A stretch of DNA of 39,005 bases, from positions 1 to 39,005 of IMG/VR virus record IMGVR_UViG_3300033388_001919. One strand, 5' to 3'. Made by a program: the position numbers and the translations under genes. Below are positions 15,178 to 22,230 of this stretch, piece after piece. Positions within the stretch are counted from its first letter, which is position 1, and each line of letters begins with the position of its first letter. Source of the stretch: a virus. The notes under the pieces were generated by a model. That model worked only from the letters and a program-made list of their open reading frames with translations, was not told the DNA's origin and ran no database searches.

Positions 15178-15257
15178 CATTTTAGCTAAGTTGGCGCGTG
15201 ATGCGCTGACAGAAAACACATTTAAGGTTGGCGCTCCACTTGAGCGCTTGGTTATAT
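15172..15257 (-). repeat. attC-like site 5
   Basis: Boxes GCCTAAC and GTTATAT; interior almost the same as site 2 (ATTTTAGCTAAGTTGGCGC ... CACTTGAGCGC). One unpaired G in the right arm. Confidence 0.88.
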
Positions 15258-15277
15258 TATTACCAGGAGGATTAAAA

Positions 15278-15454
15278 ATGAAGAAGAAATTTAAAATTAT
15301 GCACCCTAACGGCAAGCCATATTTGCCACCACCTAAAAAAATGGTTGTGATGAATGGGCAAGGTGTTTTCTTTCTGTATAGCGGTGAGGAATATTATCCG
15401 TACATTCAAGAGTTATCAAAGGTTCTTCCAAAATATGATGTTGTTTGGAAGTGA
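15278..15454 (+). CDS. Cassette 5 gene, hypothetical (58 aa)
   Basis: Strong AGGAGG site before ATG 15278. MKKKFKIMHPNGKPYLPPPK, basic then aromatic (GQGVFFLYSGEEYYPYIQ). Ends at a TGA one base before site 6. Unknown function. Confidence 0.63.
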   Translation: MKKKFKIMHPNGKPYLPPPKKMVVMNGQGVFFLYSGEEYYPYIQELSKVLPKYDVVWK

Positions 15455-15540
15455 ATATAACGCCTGAGGCAAGCTGAGGCACTATGCCGTAACAGGAAAC
15501 ATATATTTGTAACACCGTCTGCTTGGGCGATTTGTTATAA
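15455..15540 (-). repeat. attC-like site 6
   Basis: Boxes ATATAAC and GTTATAA. Inner arms GGCAAGC and GCTTGGGC pair with one extra G on the right. The rest of the interior differs from the other sites, so it has a distinct origin. Confidence 0.78.
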
Positions 15541-15557
15541 ACAAAAAGGTGAATAAT

Positions 15558-15752
15558 ATGAAAAAAGTATTTTTAGTGATTAGAGAATATGACACGGAGG
15601 GCTATCGGATAGCTGGCATCTATGAAAAGAGAGCTGATGCGGCTATGGCTTTACTTAAAAACAATGAGGATGGTTACGGAATGACTGGCGAAAATAGGGT
15701 AGAGGAAGTTGAGCTAAATAGATATTTTGATATAGGCGATATGGGTTTATAA
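15558..15752 (+). CDS. Cassette 6 gene, hypothetical (64 aa)
   Basis: ATG 15558 follows AAGGTGAA. MKKVFLVIREYDTEGYRIAG is a beta-alpha-beta pattern typical of very small ferredoxin-like or ACT-like folds; then KRADAAMALLKNNED, a helix. TAA is inside the left box of site 7. Unknown function. Confidence 0.63.
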   Translation: MKKVFLVIREYDTEGYRIAGIYEKRADAAMALLKNNEDGYGMTGENRVEEVELNRYFDIGDMGL

Positions 15753-15831
15753 CGTTTAGCTGAGTTGGCGCATGATGCGACAACAGGAAACAAGTATATG
15801 GTTGGCGCTCCACTCTAGCGCCTTGTTATTA
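15747..15831 (-). repeat. attC-like site 7
   Basis: Boxes TTATAAC and GTTATTA. Arms TTTAGCTGAGTTGGCGC and GCGCTCCACTCTAGCGCC pair over most of their length; a relative of sites 2 and 5. Confidence 0.85.
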
Positions 15832-15853
15832 ATTTAAACATGAGGTATTTAAG

Positions 15854-16054
15854 ATGCAAGATGAACTGATGGAATACGACCCTGTAACAGGCGAAAGAAA
15901 GCCTTACCCTAGCCACGCCGAGCAATACAGAAAATACCACGGCCTGACTGCGTGGCTTTACAACCCGTGGACTGGCAACTTTAGAGATGCCCGAGATATT
16001 GGTGGCGATGTGCAGGGAAATGGCATTGTTGGCGATGAACCGCTTAAGGGTTAA
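15854..16054 (+). CDS. Cassette 7 gene, conserved phage-type protein (66 aa)
   Basis: MQDELMEYDPVTGERKPYPS, then AWLYNPWTGNFRDARDIGGD. The NPWTG-x-R-x-x-x-DIG-x-D pattern is familiar from small phage and prophage proteins of unknown function. The TAA is the first part of the box TAATAAC. Confidence 0.68.
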   Translation: MQDELMEYDPVTGERKPYPSHAEQYRKYHGLTAWLYNPWTGNFRDARDIGGDVQGNGIVGDEPLKG

Positions 16055-16135
16055 TAACGTGTTTATTAAGCTGGCACATGAGAATGCTGGGCAAGGCCGA
16101 TATGGTTACTGCTCAGCTTGAATTTATTGTTATAC
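16052..16135 (-). repeat. attC-like site 8
   Basis: Boxes TAATAAC and GTTATAC. Arms TTATTAAGCTG and CAGCTTGAATTT pair with one extra G on the right. Interior nearly identical to site 10. Confidence 0.85.
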
Positions 16136-16145
16136 GGGGTTTAGC

Positions 16146-16343
16146 ATGGAATATGTACAGAGAGCGATATATAAAGCAGGGCATAGGCTTGACGGGATGA
16201 TGCACGATAGAGTGCATGTTTCGGATGGAGGCGAGACACTATGCGGGAAAACTCTTGGCGAGATGTGGTATATAACAGGCGACGATAAGAGGCATAAAAA
16301 GATTGTCACTTGTAGAGAATGCGCTAAAAAATATGGCGTATAA
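16146..16343 (+). CDS. Cassette 8 gene, zinc-ribbon-like protein (65 aa)
   Basis: MEYVQRAIYKAGHRLDGMMH, then ETLCGKTLGEMWYIT and IVTCRECAKKYGV. The LCGK ... TCxxC spacing with upstream histidines fits a single zinc site. Similar small zinc proteins occur in phages. TAA is within the box GTATAAC of site 9. Confidence 0.68.
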   Translation: MEYVQRAIYKAGHRLDGMMHDRVHVSDGGETLCGKTLGEMWYITGDDKRHKKIVTCRECAKKYGV

Positions 16344-16404
16344 CTTTTGAGTTCAGCCGTGAACGTAGCGTAGCGGAGTGAATCCGCTGGAATGATTGTT
16401 AGGC
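16338..16404 (-). repeat. attC-like site 9 (short)
   Basis: Only 67 bp: boxes GTATAAC and GTTAGGC. Inner arms GTTCAGC and GCTGGAAT pair with one extra G on the right; tip hairpin GCGGA/TCCGC. Confidence 0.78.
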
Positions 16405-16433
16405 TGTTTATTGTGAATAGTTTAAAATAACAC

Positions 16434-16461
16434 TTGTTTCTTTTAAATAGTTGTGTATAAT
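16434..16461 (+). promoter_or_regulatory. Promoter inside cassette 9
   Basis: -35 TTGTTT (16434-16439), 16-base spacer, perfect -10 TATAAT (16456-16461), 38 bases before the ATG at 16499. Most integron cassettes lack a promoter, so this one can be expressed anywhere in the genome or array. Confidence 0.65.
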
Positions 16462-16498
16462 AGAACCCATCGAAGCAATACAACCACAGGACGAAACA

Positions 16499-16669
16499 AT
16501 GAATACTAAAGAAAAAGGCGAACTAATCGGACAAATCGTACAACAGCTAAGAATTAGCGCTGTTGCTCACAATGATTATCATTTTTGCGAAGGCGATACA
16601 TTTTTCTCTTTAGCCTTCAAAACTGATGAAGAGATAACAAATATAGCTAAGATTGCTGGGGTCTTATGA
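16499..16669 (+). CDS. Cassette 9 first gene, hypothetical (56 aa)
   Basis: MNTKEKGELIGQIVQQLRIS, then FCEGDTFFSLAFKTDEEITN. The ATG follows AGGACG and the predicted promoter. Its TGA overlaps the next gene's ATG (ATGA). The pairing with a downstream helix-turn-helix-like gene and its own promoter resembles a two-gene addiction or regulatory module, but no toxin family is recognisable. Confidence 0.6.
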   Translation: MNTKEKGELIGQIVQQLRISAVAHNDYHFCEGDTFFSLAFKTDEEITNIAKIAGVL

Positions 16670-16827
16670 CCCCCTCACAACAAGCCAAAGCCGCAGGGCT
16701 TAAAAACCTGACACAGGTGAGTGTGACTACAGGCGTGAGCCTTAACACCCTTACAAACTGGCACAGGGATAAGCCTGAGTTATTTAGAATAGTGCTGCTT
16801 GGGTGTCTGGCTGATTTGAGAGCCTAA
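16666..16827 (+). CDS. Cassette 9 second gene, helix-turn-helix-like (53 aa)
   Basis: MTPSQQAKAAGLKNLTQVSV followed by TTGVSLNTLTNWHRDKPELF reads as a helix-turn-helix of the kind used to bind DNA, similar to short phage regulators. It overlaps the upstream gene by four bases, and its TAA lies in the box GCCTAAC of site 10. It may regulate its own promoter. Confidence 0.65.
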   Translation: MTPSQQAKAAGLKNLTQVSVTTGVSLNTLTNWHRDKPELFRIVLLGCLADLRA

Positions 16828-16905
16828 CGTGTTTATTAAGCTGGCACAGGAAAGCGCTGAGCAAGGCCGATATGGTTACTGCTCAGCTTGAATTATTGGT
16901 TAGGT
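16822..16905 (-). repeat. attC-like site 10
   Basis: Boxes GCCTAAC and GTTAGGT. Interior is almost identical to site 8 (TTATTAAGCTGGCAC ... GCTCAGCTTGAATT), one extra G on the right. Confidence 0.86.
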
Positions 16906-16926
16906 ACACTTACGGAGTGATTAGCG

Positions 16927-17163
16927 ATGAAAAGTAGATATAGAATTATAGAAGACGACTTTAACGGCCACGAGGTTCAGGTGAAGCGATGGTGGTTTCC
17001 TTTCTTATGGTCGCAGTGCTGGAACGAAGGGCCTGCCAACACCTTCCCAACGCTAGATGAGGCGAAACGCTTTGCAGAGGCTAAGGCGAAAGGTATACCG
17101 TGGAGAAACGGAAAAGCTAAGAAGCGAAAAGTTATTACTGAATATAGTGATAGCAGTACCTAA
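16927..17163 (+). CDS. Cassette 10 gene, hypothetical (78 aa)
   Basis: MKSRYRIIEDDFNGHEVQVK, then WWFPFLWSQCWNEGP and TLDEAKRFAEAKAKG. A small mixed alpha/beta protein with several tryptophans and a basic tail (KAKKRKV). TAA is within the box ACCTAAC of site 11. Confidence 0.67.
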   Translation: MKSRYRIIEDDFNGHEVQVKRWWFPFLWSQCWNEGPANTFPTLDEAKRFAEAKAKGIPWRNGKAKKRKVITEYSDSST

Positions 17164-17291
17164 CGTATTAATTGAGGGGCAAACCGGAGAATATTATGAA
17201 TAGACATATAGGCCACGCAGAAGGTTGTAATAACCCAAAGTGCAGAGGAAGCTGCGACGTAGGTTTGTCCAGCTCGAATGCCTTGTTATGT
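17158..17291 (-). repeat. attC-like site 11 (long, contains a gene start)
   Basis: Boxes ACCTAAC (17158-17164) and GTTATGT (17285-17291). Arms ATTGAGGGGCAAACC and GGTTTGTCCAGCTCGAAT pair with an extra base on the right (ATT-GAG against CTCGAAT). The loop of about 75 bases holds a ribosome site and the ATG of the next gene. It is the longest site in the array. Confidence 0.72.
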
Positions 17292-17420
17292 ACCGTTTGT
17301 AATGGTACTGGCTTGTACGAGCAGTGTAGTGATGGCATGTGCGTTGATGTGGCCTGCGATTGCCCAGAAGGCGATAAGCGGGTTGAAGAGTGGCTTGAAA
17401 AGCACCCAGAAGATAGATAG
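17196..17420 (+). CDS. Cysteine-rich protein whose first third is encoded by attC (74 aa)
   Basis: Starts with ATG 17196 after CGGAGAA. The first about 32 residues (MNRHIGHAEGCNNPKCRGSC...) are encoded within the loop and right arm of attC-like site 11. The rest contains LCTVCNGTGLYEQC and VACDCPEG, a DnaJ-like CxxCxGxG zinc motif. Eight cysteines in all suggest two zinc sites. The reading frame passing through an attC arm is unusual; the short upstream part could be recent. Confidence 0.62.
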   Translation: MNRHIGHAEGCNNPKCRGSCDVGLSSSNALLCTVCNGTGLYEQCSDGMCVDVACDCPEGDKRVEEWLEKHPEDR

Positions 17421-17431
17421 TACATAACAAG
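17420..17431. other. Terminal simple recombination box at array end (attI-like candidate)
   Basis: GTACATAACAAG here is the exact reverse complement of CTTGTTATGTAC at 17282-17293, the right end of site 11. It is a single core without a stem. If the array is read on the minus strand, as the attC polarity suggests, this is where the attI-type site should be. A perfect inverted repeat GACTT-5 nt-AAGTC follows at 17441-17455. Confidence 0.45.
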
Positions 17432-17470
17432 GTGATAGTAGACTTGTGCAAAGTCGCTATATATTAATCA

Positions 17471-17773
17471 ATGACTTACAGAGAGAATGAGAAGGCAATT
17501 AAGCAGCGGTCTGAGCGTGGCGTGGCTGAAAGAGAGCGCCTACGTTTAGAGGCTGCTGCAGATACTGAGCCATACGAAGGCTATGATCCGTATATGAAGA
17601 TAACCGTGGAGCGCAGAGCTACGGGTGAGACTGCTGTGTTCGAGCTACACGAAGGGAATAGAATTGATAATTACACGGTGACATGTAACGGCGAGCACCA
17701 AGGTATCCAGTCGATAACGACATTAACTAAAAACATACGAAAAGCACTGCCTAGATTTAGGCGAATGGAGTAA
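17471..17773 (+). CDS. Hypothetical protein (100 aa)
   Basis: MTYRENEKAIKQRSERGVAE then RERLRLEAAADTEP, a charged helical start, followed by a beta-rich part (MKITVERRATGETAVFELHE). No attC-like box follows it, so it belongs to the phage backbone rather than the array. Unknown function. Confidence 0.62.
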   Translation: MTYRENEKAIKQRSERGVAERERLRLEAAADTEPYEGYDPYMKITVERRATGETAVFELHEGNRIDNYTVTCNGEHQGIQSITTLTKNIRKALPRFRRME

Positions 17774-17892
17774 TTATGCTACAATATACGAAAGCCACGA
17801 TACGCAGGACTCCTACTGTTACGCGTGGTCGCTGGGACTCCTGCCAGTGATTGACCTATGGTCGCCCGTCATTGAGAGTTGCTCGGTGGCGG

Positions 17893-17906
17893 GATATTTT
17901 AATATC
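17893..17906. promoter_or_regulatory. Palindrome in the terS leader
   Basis: GATATT-TT-AATATC is a perfect palindrome in the 197-bp non-coding gap before terS. The gap also has repeated GGACTCCT words near 17809 and 17834. It may be an operator or late promoter region; I see no convincing -35/-10 pair. Confidence 0.3.
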
Positions 17907-17970
17907 TTATTTCAATTCCATAGATATATAGGTTAATATTACAATCTGACAAACCACTCTAGGAGTGCCG

Positions 17971-18414
17971 ATGGCTAGGCCGTCTAAGTACACAAAAGCA
18001 TTAGCTACAAAGATATGTAAGCAAATGGTAGAAGGTAAATCGTTAAGGACGATATGCAAGCCTGCTTCAATGCCTAATAAATCAACCATAATGTTATGGG
18101 TATCTACTGATAGAGAGGGCTTTTCCGACCAATACGCGAAAGCCTTTGACGCAAGGATGTTATTTCACGCGGACGAACTGCTAGATATCGCTGATGATGG
18201 TCAGAATGATTATGTAGAAAGTAACGACCCTAATAATGATGGTTACAGGGTAAACGGTGAGGCTATAGCTAGAAGCCGGTTAAGAGTTGACACAAGAAAG
18301 TGGCTAATGTGCAAGCTAATCAATCGTTACTCTGATAAGAATGAAGAAAACACCAGCGCGGCTAAAGACATAGCTGACGCGATGAACGCAATCGCTGACA
18401 AGCTCCCATCATAA
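17971..18414 (+). CDS. terS: Terminase small subunit
   Basis: ATG 17971 (MARPSKYTKALATKICKQM) after AGGAG. The N-terminal helix-turn-helix (GKSLRTICKPASMPNKSTIM) binds the packaging site, followed by YAKAFDARMLFHADELLDIA, typical of P22/Sf6-type small terminases. 147 residues, as expected. Located directly before the large subunit. Confidence 0.9.
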   Translation: MARPSKYTKALATKICKQMVEGKSLRTICKPASMPNKSTIMLWVSTDREGFSDQYAKAFDARMLFHADELLDIADDGQNDYVESNDPNNDGYRVNGEAIARSRLRVDTRKWLMCKLINRYSDKNEENTSAAKDIADAMNAIADKLPS

Positions 18415-19727
18415 ATCCTCGCCTACAAAGAGAGCTAGACCGCTGGTATCCACTAAAGGATCACCCGGTTCAGTTGGCCTTAGTTGATGCGGTAAATAGC
18501 GGCATACGATTCCCTTTGGCCCCTGCTGGGCGTAGATCAGGGAAGACAGAGAGATTCAAGCGCTTCATATCTAAGCAAGCAATGAAGAACCCCAACGAGA
18601 AATACTTTGTTGGCGCGCCTACATACTCCCAGGCAAAGAAGATATTCTGGGATGATCTTAAGCTGATGACGCTATCAAGCCAGCATTTAAAAGCCCCCAG
18701 TGAGTCAGACTTAAAGATATTCATGCCAAACGGCTCAGAGATTCACGTATTAGGATTGGATAAGCCCGAGCGTATTGAGGGCGTAAACTGGACAGGCGGC
18801 GGGATTGATGAGATTGCCGACATTAAAGCCAAGGCGGTTAATGAGAATATAATGCCAGCATTGGATACAGAGAACCCATCAAAGCCTAATTACTTGGCGT
18901 GGTGCTGGTTCCTTGGGGTGCCTGATGGTCTAAACCATTACTATGATATGTGCTGCAACGCGGATTCAGGGAAAACGCCAGATGCTAAGGTGTTTCATTG
19001 GAAATCTGCTGAGATACTATCTCCCGAGGTAATAGCGGCTGCTAAGGCTCGTATGAGTGCCAGACAGTTCAAGCAAGAGTATGAGGCCAGCTTCGAGACT
19101 GCGACAGGTAAGATATACGAAGACTATTCAAAGGACAACCACACTGACAGGACTATACAGCCGCATGAGCAATTATTATGGATGCACGATCAAAACTATA
19201 CTCCGCTATCCTCTGCCATTGGTGTGAGGGATAAGAACTCATTGTATTTGATGGATGAGATTATCTTAACATCTGCCGTATCAAGACAGTCAGCATTAGA
19301 GTTTGTGGATAAATTCAAGAACCACGATAACAAGAATGTGATTATATATGGCGATCCATCTGGCCAGAATGGTGAGATACACGGGCAGGATTCAGACTAC
19401 ACAGAAATGGAGAAGGTGTTGAGGGCTGCTGGCTGGTCATTTCAGCGAAGAGTTAAAGACGCTCATCCACGGATCAAAGACAGGCAGAACGCTGTACGTG
19501 CAAAGATAAAGACGGCTGATGATAAAATCAGCTTGTTTGTGAACCCGTCAAAAGCTCAGTGGTGCGACAAAGGGCTAGCCACTGTTCAGCTAAAAGAAGG
19601 CTCGACGTTCCAGGAGAACCAGAAAGACAACCCGTATCAGCACGTAACAACAGCAATCGGTTACATGATAGACTACGAATGGCCTATTAATGGCGGTGGT
19701 AATTCAACAGACAAATTCAGGATGTAA
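18411..19727 (+). CDS. terL: Terminase large subunit, start codon unclear
   Basis: The packaging ATPase-nuclease. Numbering from 18411: a Q-motif-like DHPVQ at 17-21, Walker A GRRSGKT at 40-46, a Walker B-like GGGIDEIADI, and a nuclease segment YGDPSGQNGE. The open frame begins at 18399 but has no ATG, GTG or TTG before TTG 18474, which lies beyond the Q motif. The coding signal upstream (RLQRELDRWYPLKDHPVQ) is clear, so initiation may use ATA/ATC at the terS stop, or a frameshift out of terS. About 438 residues. Confidence 0.88.
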   Translation: MNPRLQRELDRWYPLKDHPVQLALVDAVNSGIRFPLAPAGRRSGKTERFKRFISKQAMKNPNEKYFVGAPTYSQAKKIFWDDLKLMTLSSQHLKAPSESDLKIFMPNGSEIHVLGLDKPERIEGVNWTGGGIDEIADIKAKAVNENIMPALDTENPSKPNYLAWCWFLGVPDGLNHYYDMCCNADSGKTPDAKVFHWKSAEILSPEVIAAAKARMSARQFKQEYEASFETATGKIYEDYSKDNHTDRTIQPHEQLLWMHDQNYTPLSSAIGVRDKNSLYLMDEIILTSAVSRQSALEFVDKFKNHDNKNVIIYGDPSGQNGEIHGQDSDYTEMEKVLRAAGWSFQRRVKDAHPRIKDRQNAVRAKIKTADDKISLFVNPSKAQWCDKGLATVQLKEGSTFQENQKDNPYQHVTTAIGYMIDYEWPINGGGNSTDKFRM

Positions 19728-19730
19728 GCT

Positions 19731-21119
19731 ATGCCAGTAGATACAAAGACGCAACCAGTTAAAGACGTAGAGCCAGACTTGGAGTTAGTGAAGGCGCTTT
19801 GGGGTGGAACGCAAGCAATGCGGGACGCTGGTGAGAAATATTTACCGAGAGAGCCTGGAGAGGAAAAGAAAGACTACGAGAATCGACGCGACAGATCAAC
19901 TCTTACAAATGTCTTCAAAAAGACGGTAACAACAAATGTTGGTCGCATCTTTGAAGACAAGGTCACAATAAATGATCCCAATTTTGCTGAGTTCGATGAG
20001 AATGTTGATGCAGAAGGTAGGAGTTTTCATCGTTTCGGCTATGACATTTCAAAACTCGCATTGCGCGATGGATTAAGATTCATCCTCGTTGAAGCTCCAG
20101 AGGCAGAAGGAGTAAAGACAAAGGCTGATGAGAAAGTAGCCGGTATAAGACCTTATTTTGTCGATGTAGATCGCAGGCAGTATCTAGGCGCAAAGGTCGA
20201 GATAATAGGTAGCCAGAAAATAATCACACAGTTCAGGATGATGGAGACCGTCTTTGAAGGCGGTGATGAGTTTGTACAGAAAGCGGTTGAGCAGATCAGA
20301 GTTATTGAGCCTAACAAGGTTCGATTGTACAGGAAGGCAGAAAATGGCGACTGGAAACTGCATCAAGAAATAGAGACCTCTATCCCATTCGTCCCTATTG
20401 TTCCTATTTACGCAGACAGAGACAATTACCTAGAATCCCCGCCACCGCTGATGGACTTAGCGTGGCTGAATACCGAGCACTGGCAAAAAATGTCAGACCA
20501 CAACAACATTCTGCACGTGGCTAGAGTGCCTATTCTGCATTGGGCTGGATACCAGTCCATGCAAGATGCTGATGGTAACAATGTTGATTTAACAATTGGC
20601 CCAAATACGCTGGCAAAATCTTCTAATCCTCAAGCCACGCTTGCATACACGGAGATTAAGGGAGATGGCGCGCTAGATGTAGGTCTTAAAGATACCGAAG
20701 CTCTAGAGGCTCGCATGGTCGCCTCTGGCGCAGAGTTTGCAGCACCTAAGCGAAGTGGTGATATTACCGCGACAGAAAAAGCTATTGATGAGAGCGGTGA
20801 CATATCAGAGCTTGCAGCATTCGCGCAGAACCTCAAAGACTCGCTAACCAATGCCGTGCAGATGGTTGCTGATATAACAAAGGTGAGTTTTAACGGCGAG
20901 ATAACCATGCCTACTGATTTGGGTATCGTTGTTACGCCCGTCAGCATTGAGCAATTGGTTAAGATTCGAGCAATGGGTGATATTAGTCGTGAGGGGATGT
21001 ATGAGGTGATGAATGATGAATGGGACACTGATCTAGATGCAGAGAAAGAGCAGGATAGATTGAGTGTTGAACAGCCATCATTGGTTAAAGAGCCTGCTGG
21101 CGTAGATGCCAACAGTTAA
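19731..21119 (+). CDS. Portal protein (DUF4055 type)
   Basis: A 462-residue protein with the pattern of DUF4055 portals: ALWGGTQAMRDAGEKYLP near residue 25, ENRRDRSTLTNVFKKTV, and a central WLNTEHWQKMSDHNNILHVA. It follows terL by four bases and precedes the head protein with overlap, the canonical portal position. It would form the dodecameric DNA gate. Confidence 0.87.
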   Translation: MPVDTKTQPVKDVEPDLELVKALWGGTQAMRDAGEKYLPREPGEEKKDYENRRDRSTLTNVFKKTVTTNVGRIFEDKVTINDPNFAEFDENVDAEGRSFHRFGYDISKLALRDGLRFILVEAPEAEGVKTKADEKVAGIRPYFVDVDRRQYLGAKVEIIGSQKIITQFRMMETVFEGGDEFVQKAVEQIRVIEPNKVRLYRKAENGDWKLHQEIETSIPFVPIVPIYADRDNYLESPPPLMDLAWLNTEHWQKMSDHNNILHVARVPILHWAGYQSMQDADGNNVDLTIGPNTLAKSSNPQATLAYTEIKGDGALDVGLKDTEALEARMVASGAEFAAPKRSGDITATEKAIDESGDISELAAFAQNLKDSLTNAVQMVADITKVSFNGEITMPTDLGIVVTPVSIEQLVKIRAMGDISREGMYEVMNDEWDTDLDAEKEQDRLSVEQPSLVKEPAGVDANS

Positions 21120-22206
21120 CGACAACCTGGCAGACAGCGCAGCCCGCCATACAGTCTATGGCCTGAGATGGTCTAAAGGCACGTATCGCAAGCGGCTAAA
21201 CCTGATTGATACGGTAATAGCTGATCTAACCTATCAGCTTAATATTCGCGCGCCTGCAAGCGGGTCAATCACAGAAGCAAGGCTCATGGCTATGCTCGCC
21301 AATGCTAAGGAGTCGAGCGCGTCATTATACTCTGCGTTAAATTCTGCCGTTACAGGCGATTACAGAGAGCTTGCTGCATTTGAATCAACATCCCAAGTGG
21401 CGCAGATTCAAGCGGCCTATCCAATCGAGTTAAAACTAAACACAATCCCAGCGGCTCAAATACACTCTGCTGCAATGTCTGAGCCATTCAGAGGGCGAGT
21501 GCTCAAGGATTGGTTCAAAGGTCAAGAGATAGGCTTTAGAGAGAAGTTATCCGCTGAGTTGCGCATAGGATATGTTGAAGGCCAAAGCTTAGGCCAGATT
21601 ACATCAAGGATGCGTGGTGTTGGAGATATCGCTAAGAAAGACCTTGAGACGGTTATTAGGACAGCCACATCTCACATGGCTTCACGGGCAAGGGCGCAAG
21701 TGGTCGAGGCTAATGAAGAGCTTTTCAAGGGTGAGGAGTGGTCGAGTACGCTTGACGGCAGAACCTCAGCCATTTGTATAGATTTGGATGGAAAACTATT
21801 CCCCGTTGGTAAAGGTCAATATCCGCCAGCCCACTTTTCGTGTAGGAGCAGCCGTATACCAATAACTAAATCATGGGAAGAGTTAGGCTTTGATGGTGTT
21901 GACGAAAATCAGCCGTTATCTAAGCGGCCTTTTGTCGCTGACACGCGCAGAGTCAAGGATATACCAAAATCGCAACGAGACGCGGTTATAGGCACGACCA
22001 GCGCACGGACATATAGCGAGTTCGCAGCTAATCAGCCATTGTCATTTATGCAGGACGTGGCTGGAGATTACAGGGGTGAGCTAGCTAAAAAAGGCACGTT
22101 ACCGCTCAATGCTTTGGTTAGAAATGGCCAATGGATGACTATCTACCAGATACAGGCTAGCGAGTCGAAAGCTATTAAGGCAGCTGTTAAAAAGGCGTTT
22201 GGATAG
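21106..22206 (+). CDS. Minor head protein, Mu F/SPP1 gp7-like
   Basis: 366 residues. The C-terminal signature WSSTLDGRTSAICIDLDG, then YPPAHFSCRSSRIPI is diagnostic of phage head morphogenesis (Mu F) proteins, delivered with the portal into the procapsid. Its start overlaps the portal stop by 14 bases. Confidence 0.88.
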   Translation: MPTVNDNLADSAARHTVYGLRWSKGTYRKRLNLIDTVIADLTYQLNIRAPASGSITEARLMAMLANAKESSASLYSALNSAVTGDYRELAAFESTSQVAQIQAAYPIELKLNTIPAAQIHSAAMSEPFRGRVLKDWFKGQEIGFREKLSAELRIGYVEGQSLGQITSRMRGVGDIAKKDLETVIRTATSHMASRARAQVVEANEELFKGEEWSSTLDGRTSAICIDLDGKLFPVGKGQYPPAHFSCRSSRIPITKSWEELGFDGVDENQPLSKRPFVADTRRVKDIPKSQRDAVIGTTSARTYSEFAANQPLSFMQDVAGDYRGELAKKGTLPLNALVRNGQWMTIYQIQASESKAIKAAVKKAFG

Positions 22207-22230
22207 TGTATAATAACAATAATCAATGAC

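Larger units (their letters stand above)
13808..17428. mobile_element. Integron-like gene cassette array without integrase (11 attC-like sites)
   Basis: Eleven sites of 67-134 bp, each bounded by RYYYAAC and GTTRRRY (or a close relaxed form) and able to fold into an imperfect stem with one unpaired base, alternate with small genes. This is the structure of an integron cassette array. No integron integrase is encoded in the window, so mobilisation would require one supplied by the host. Ten cassettes lie between the sites and the terminal simple box at 17422-17428. All genes are on the + strand, but the extrahelical base lies in the right arm of each site examined, which makes the + strand the recombinogenic one; cassettes are thus reversed relative to the usual gene direction. 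The array sits between the replication/recombination genes and the terminase. Confidence 0.85.

Noticed and set aside
16499-16827. A named toxin-antitoxin system
   Set aside because: Organisation fits, but neither protein shows recognisable toxin or antitoxin motifs; left as hypothetical.
13808-17428. The repeated stems as ordinary transcription terminators
   Set aside because: No U-runs follow the stems, and they share RYYYAAC/GTTRRRY ends and a single unpaired base, which terminators do not need.
13808-17428. CRISPR array
   Set aside because: Repeats are variable, 67-134 bp, and the spacers are genes with ribosome sites; no cas genes.
17774-17970. A late promoter before terS
   Set aside because: TTGACC and TTGCTC words occur but no -10 at proper spacing; only a palindrome is clear.
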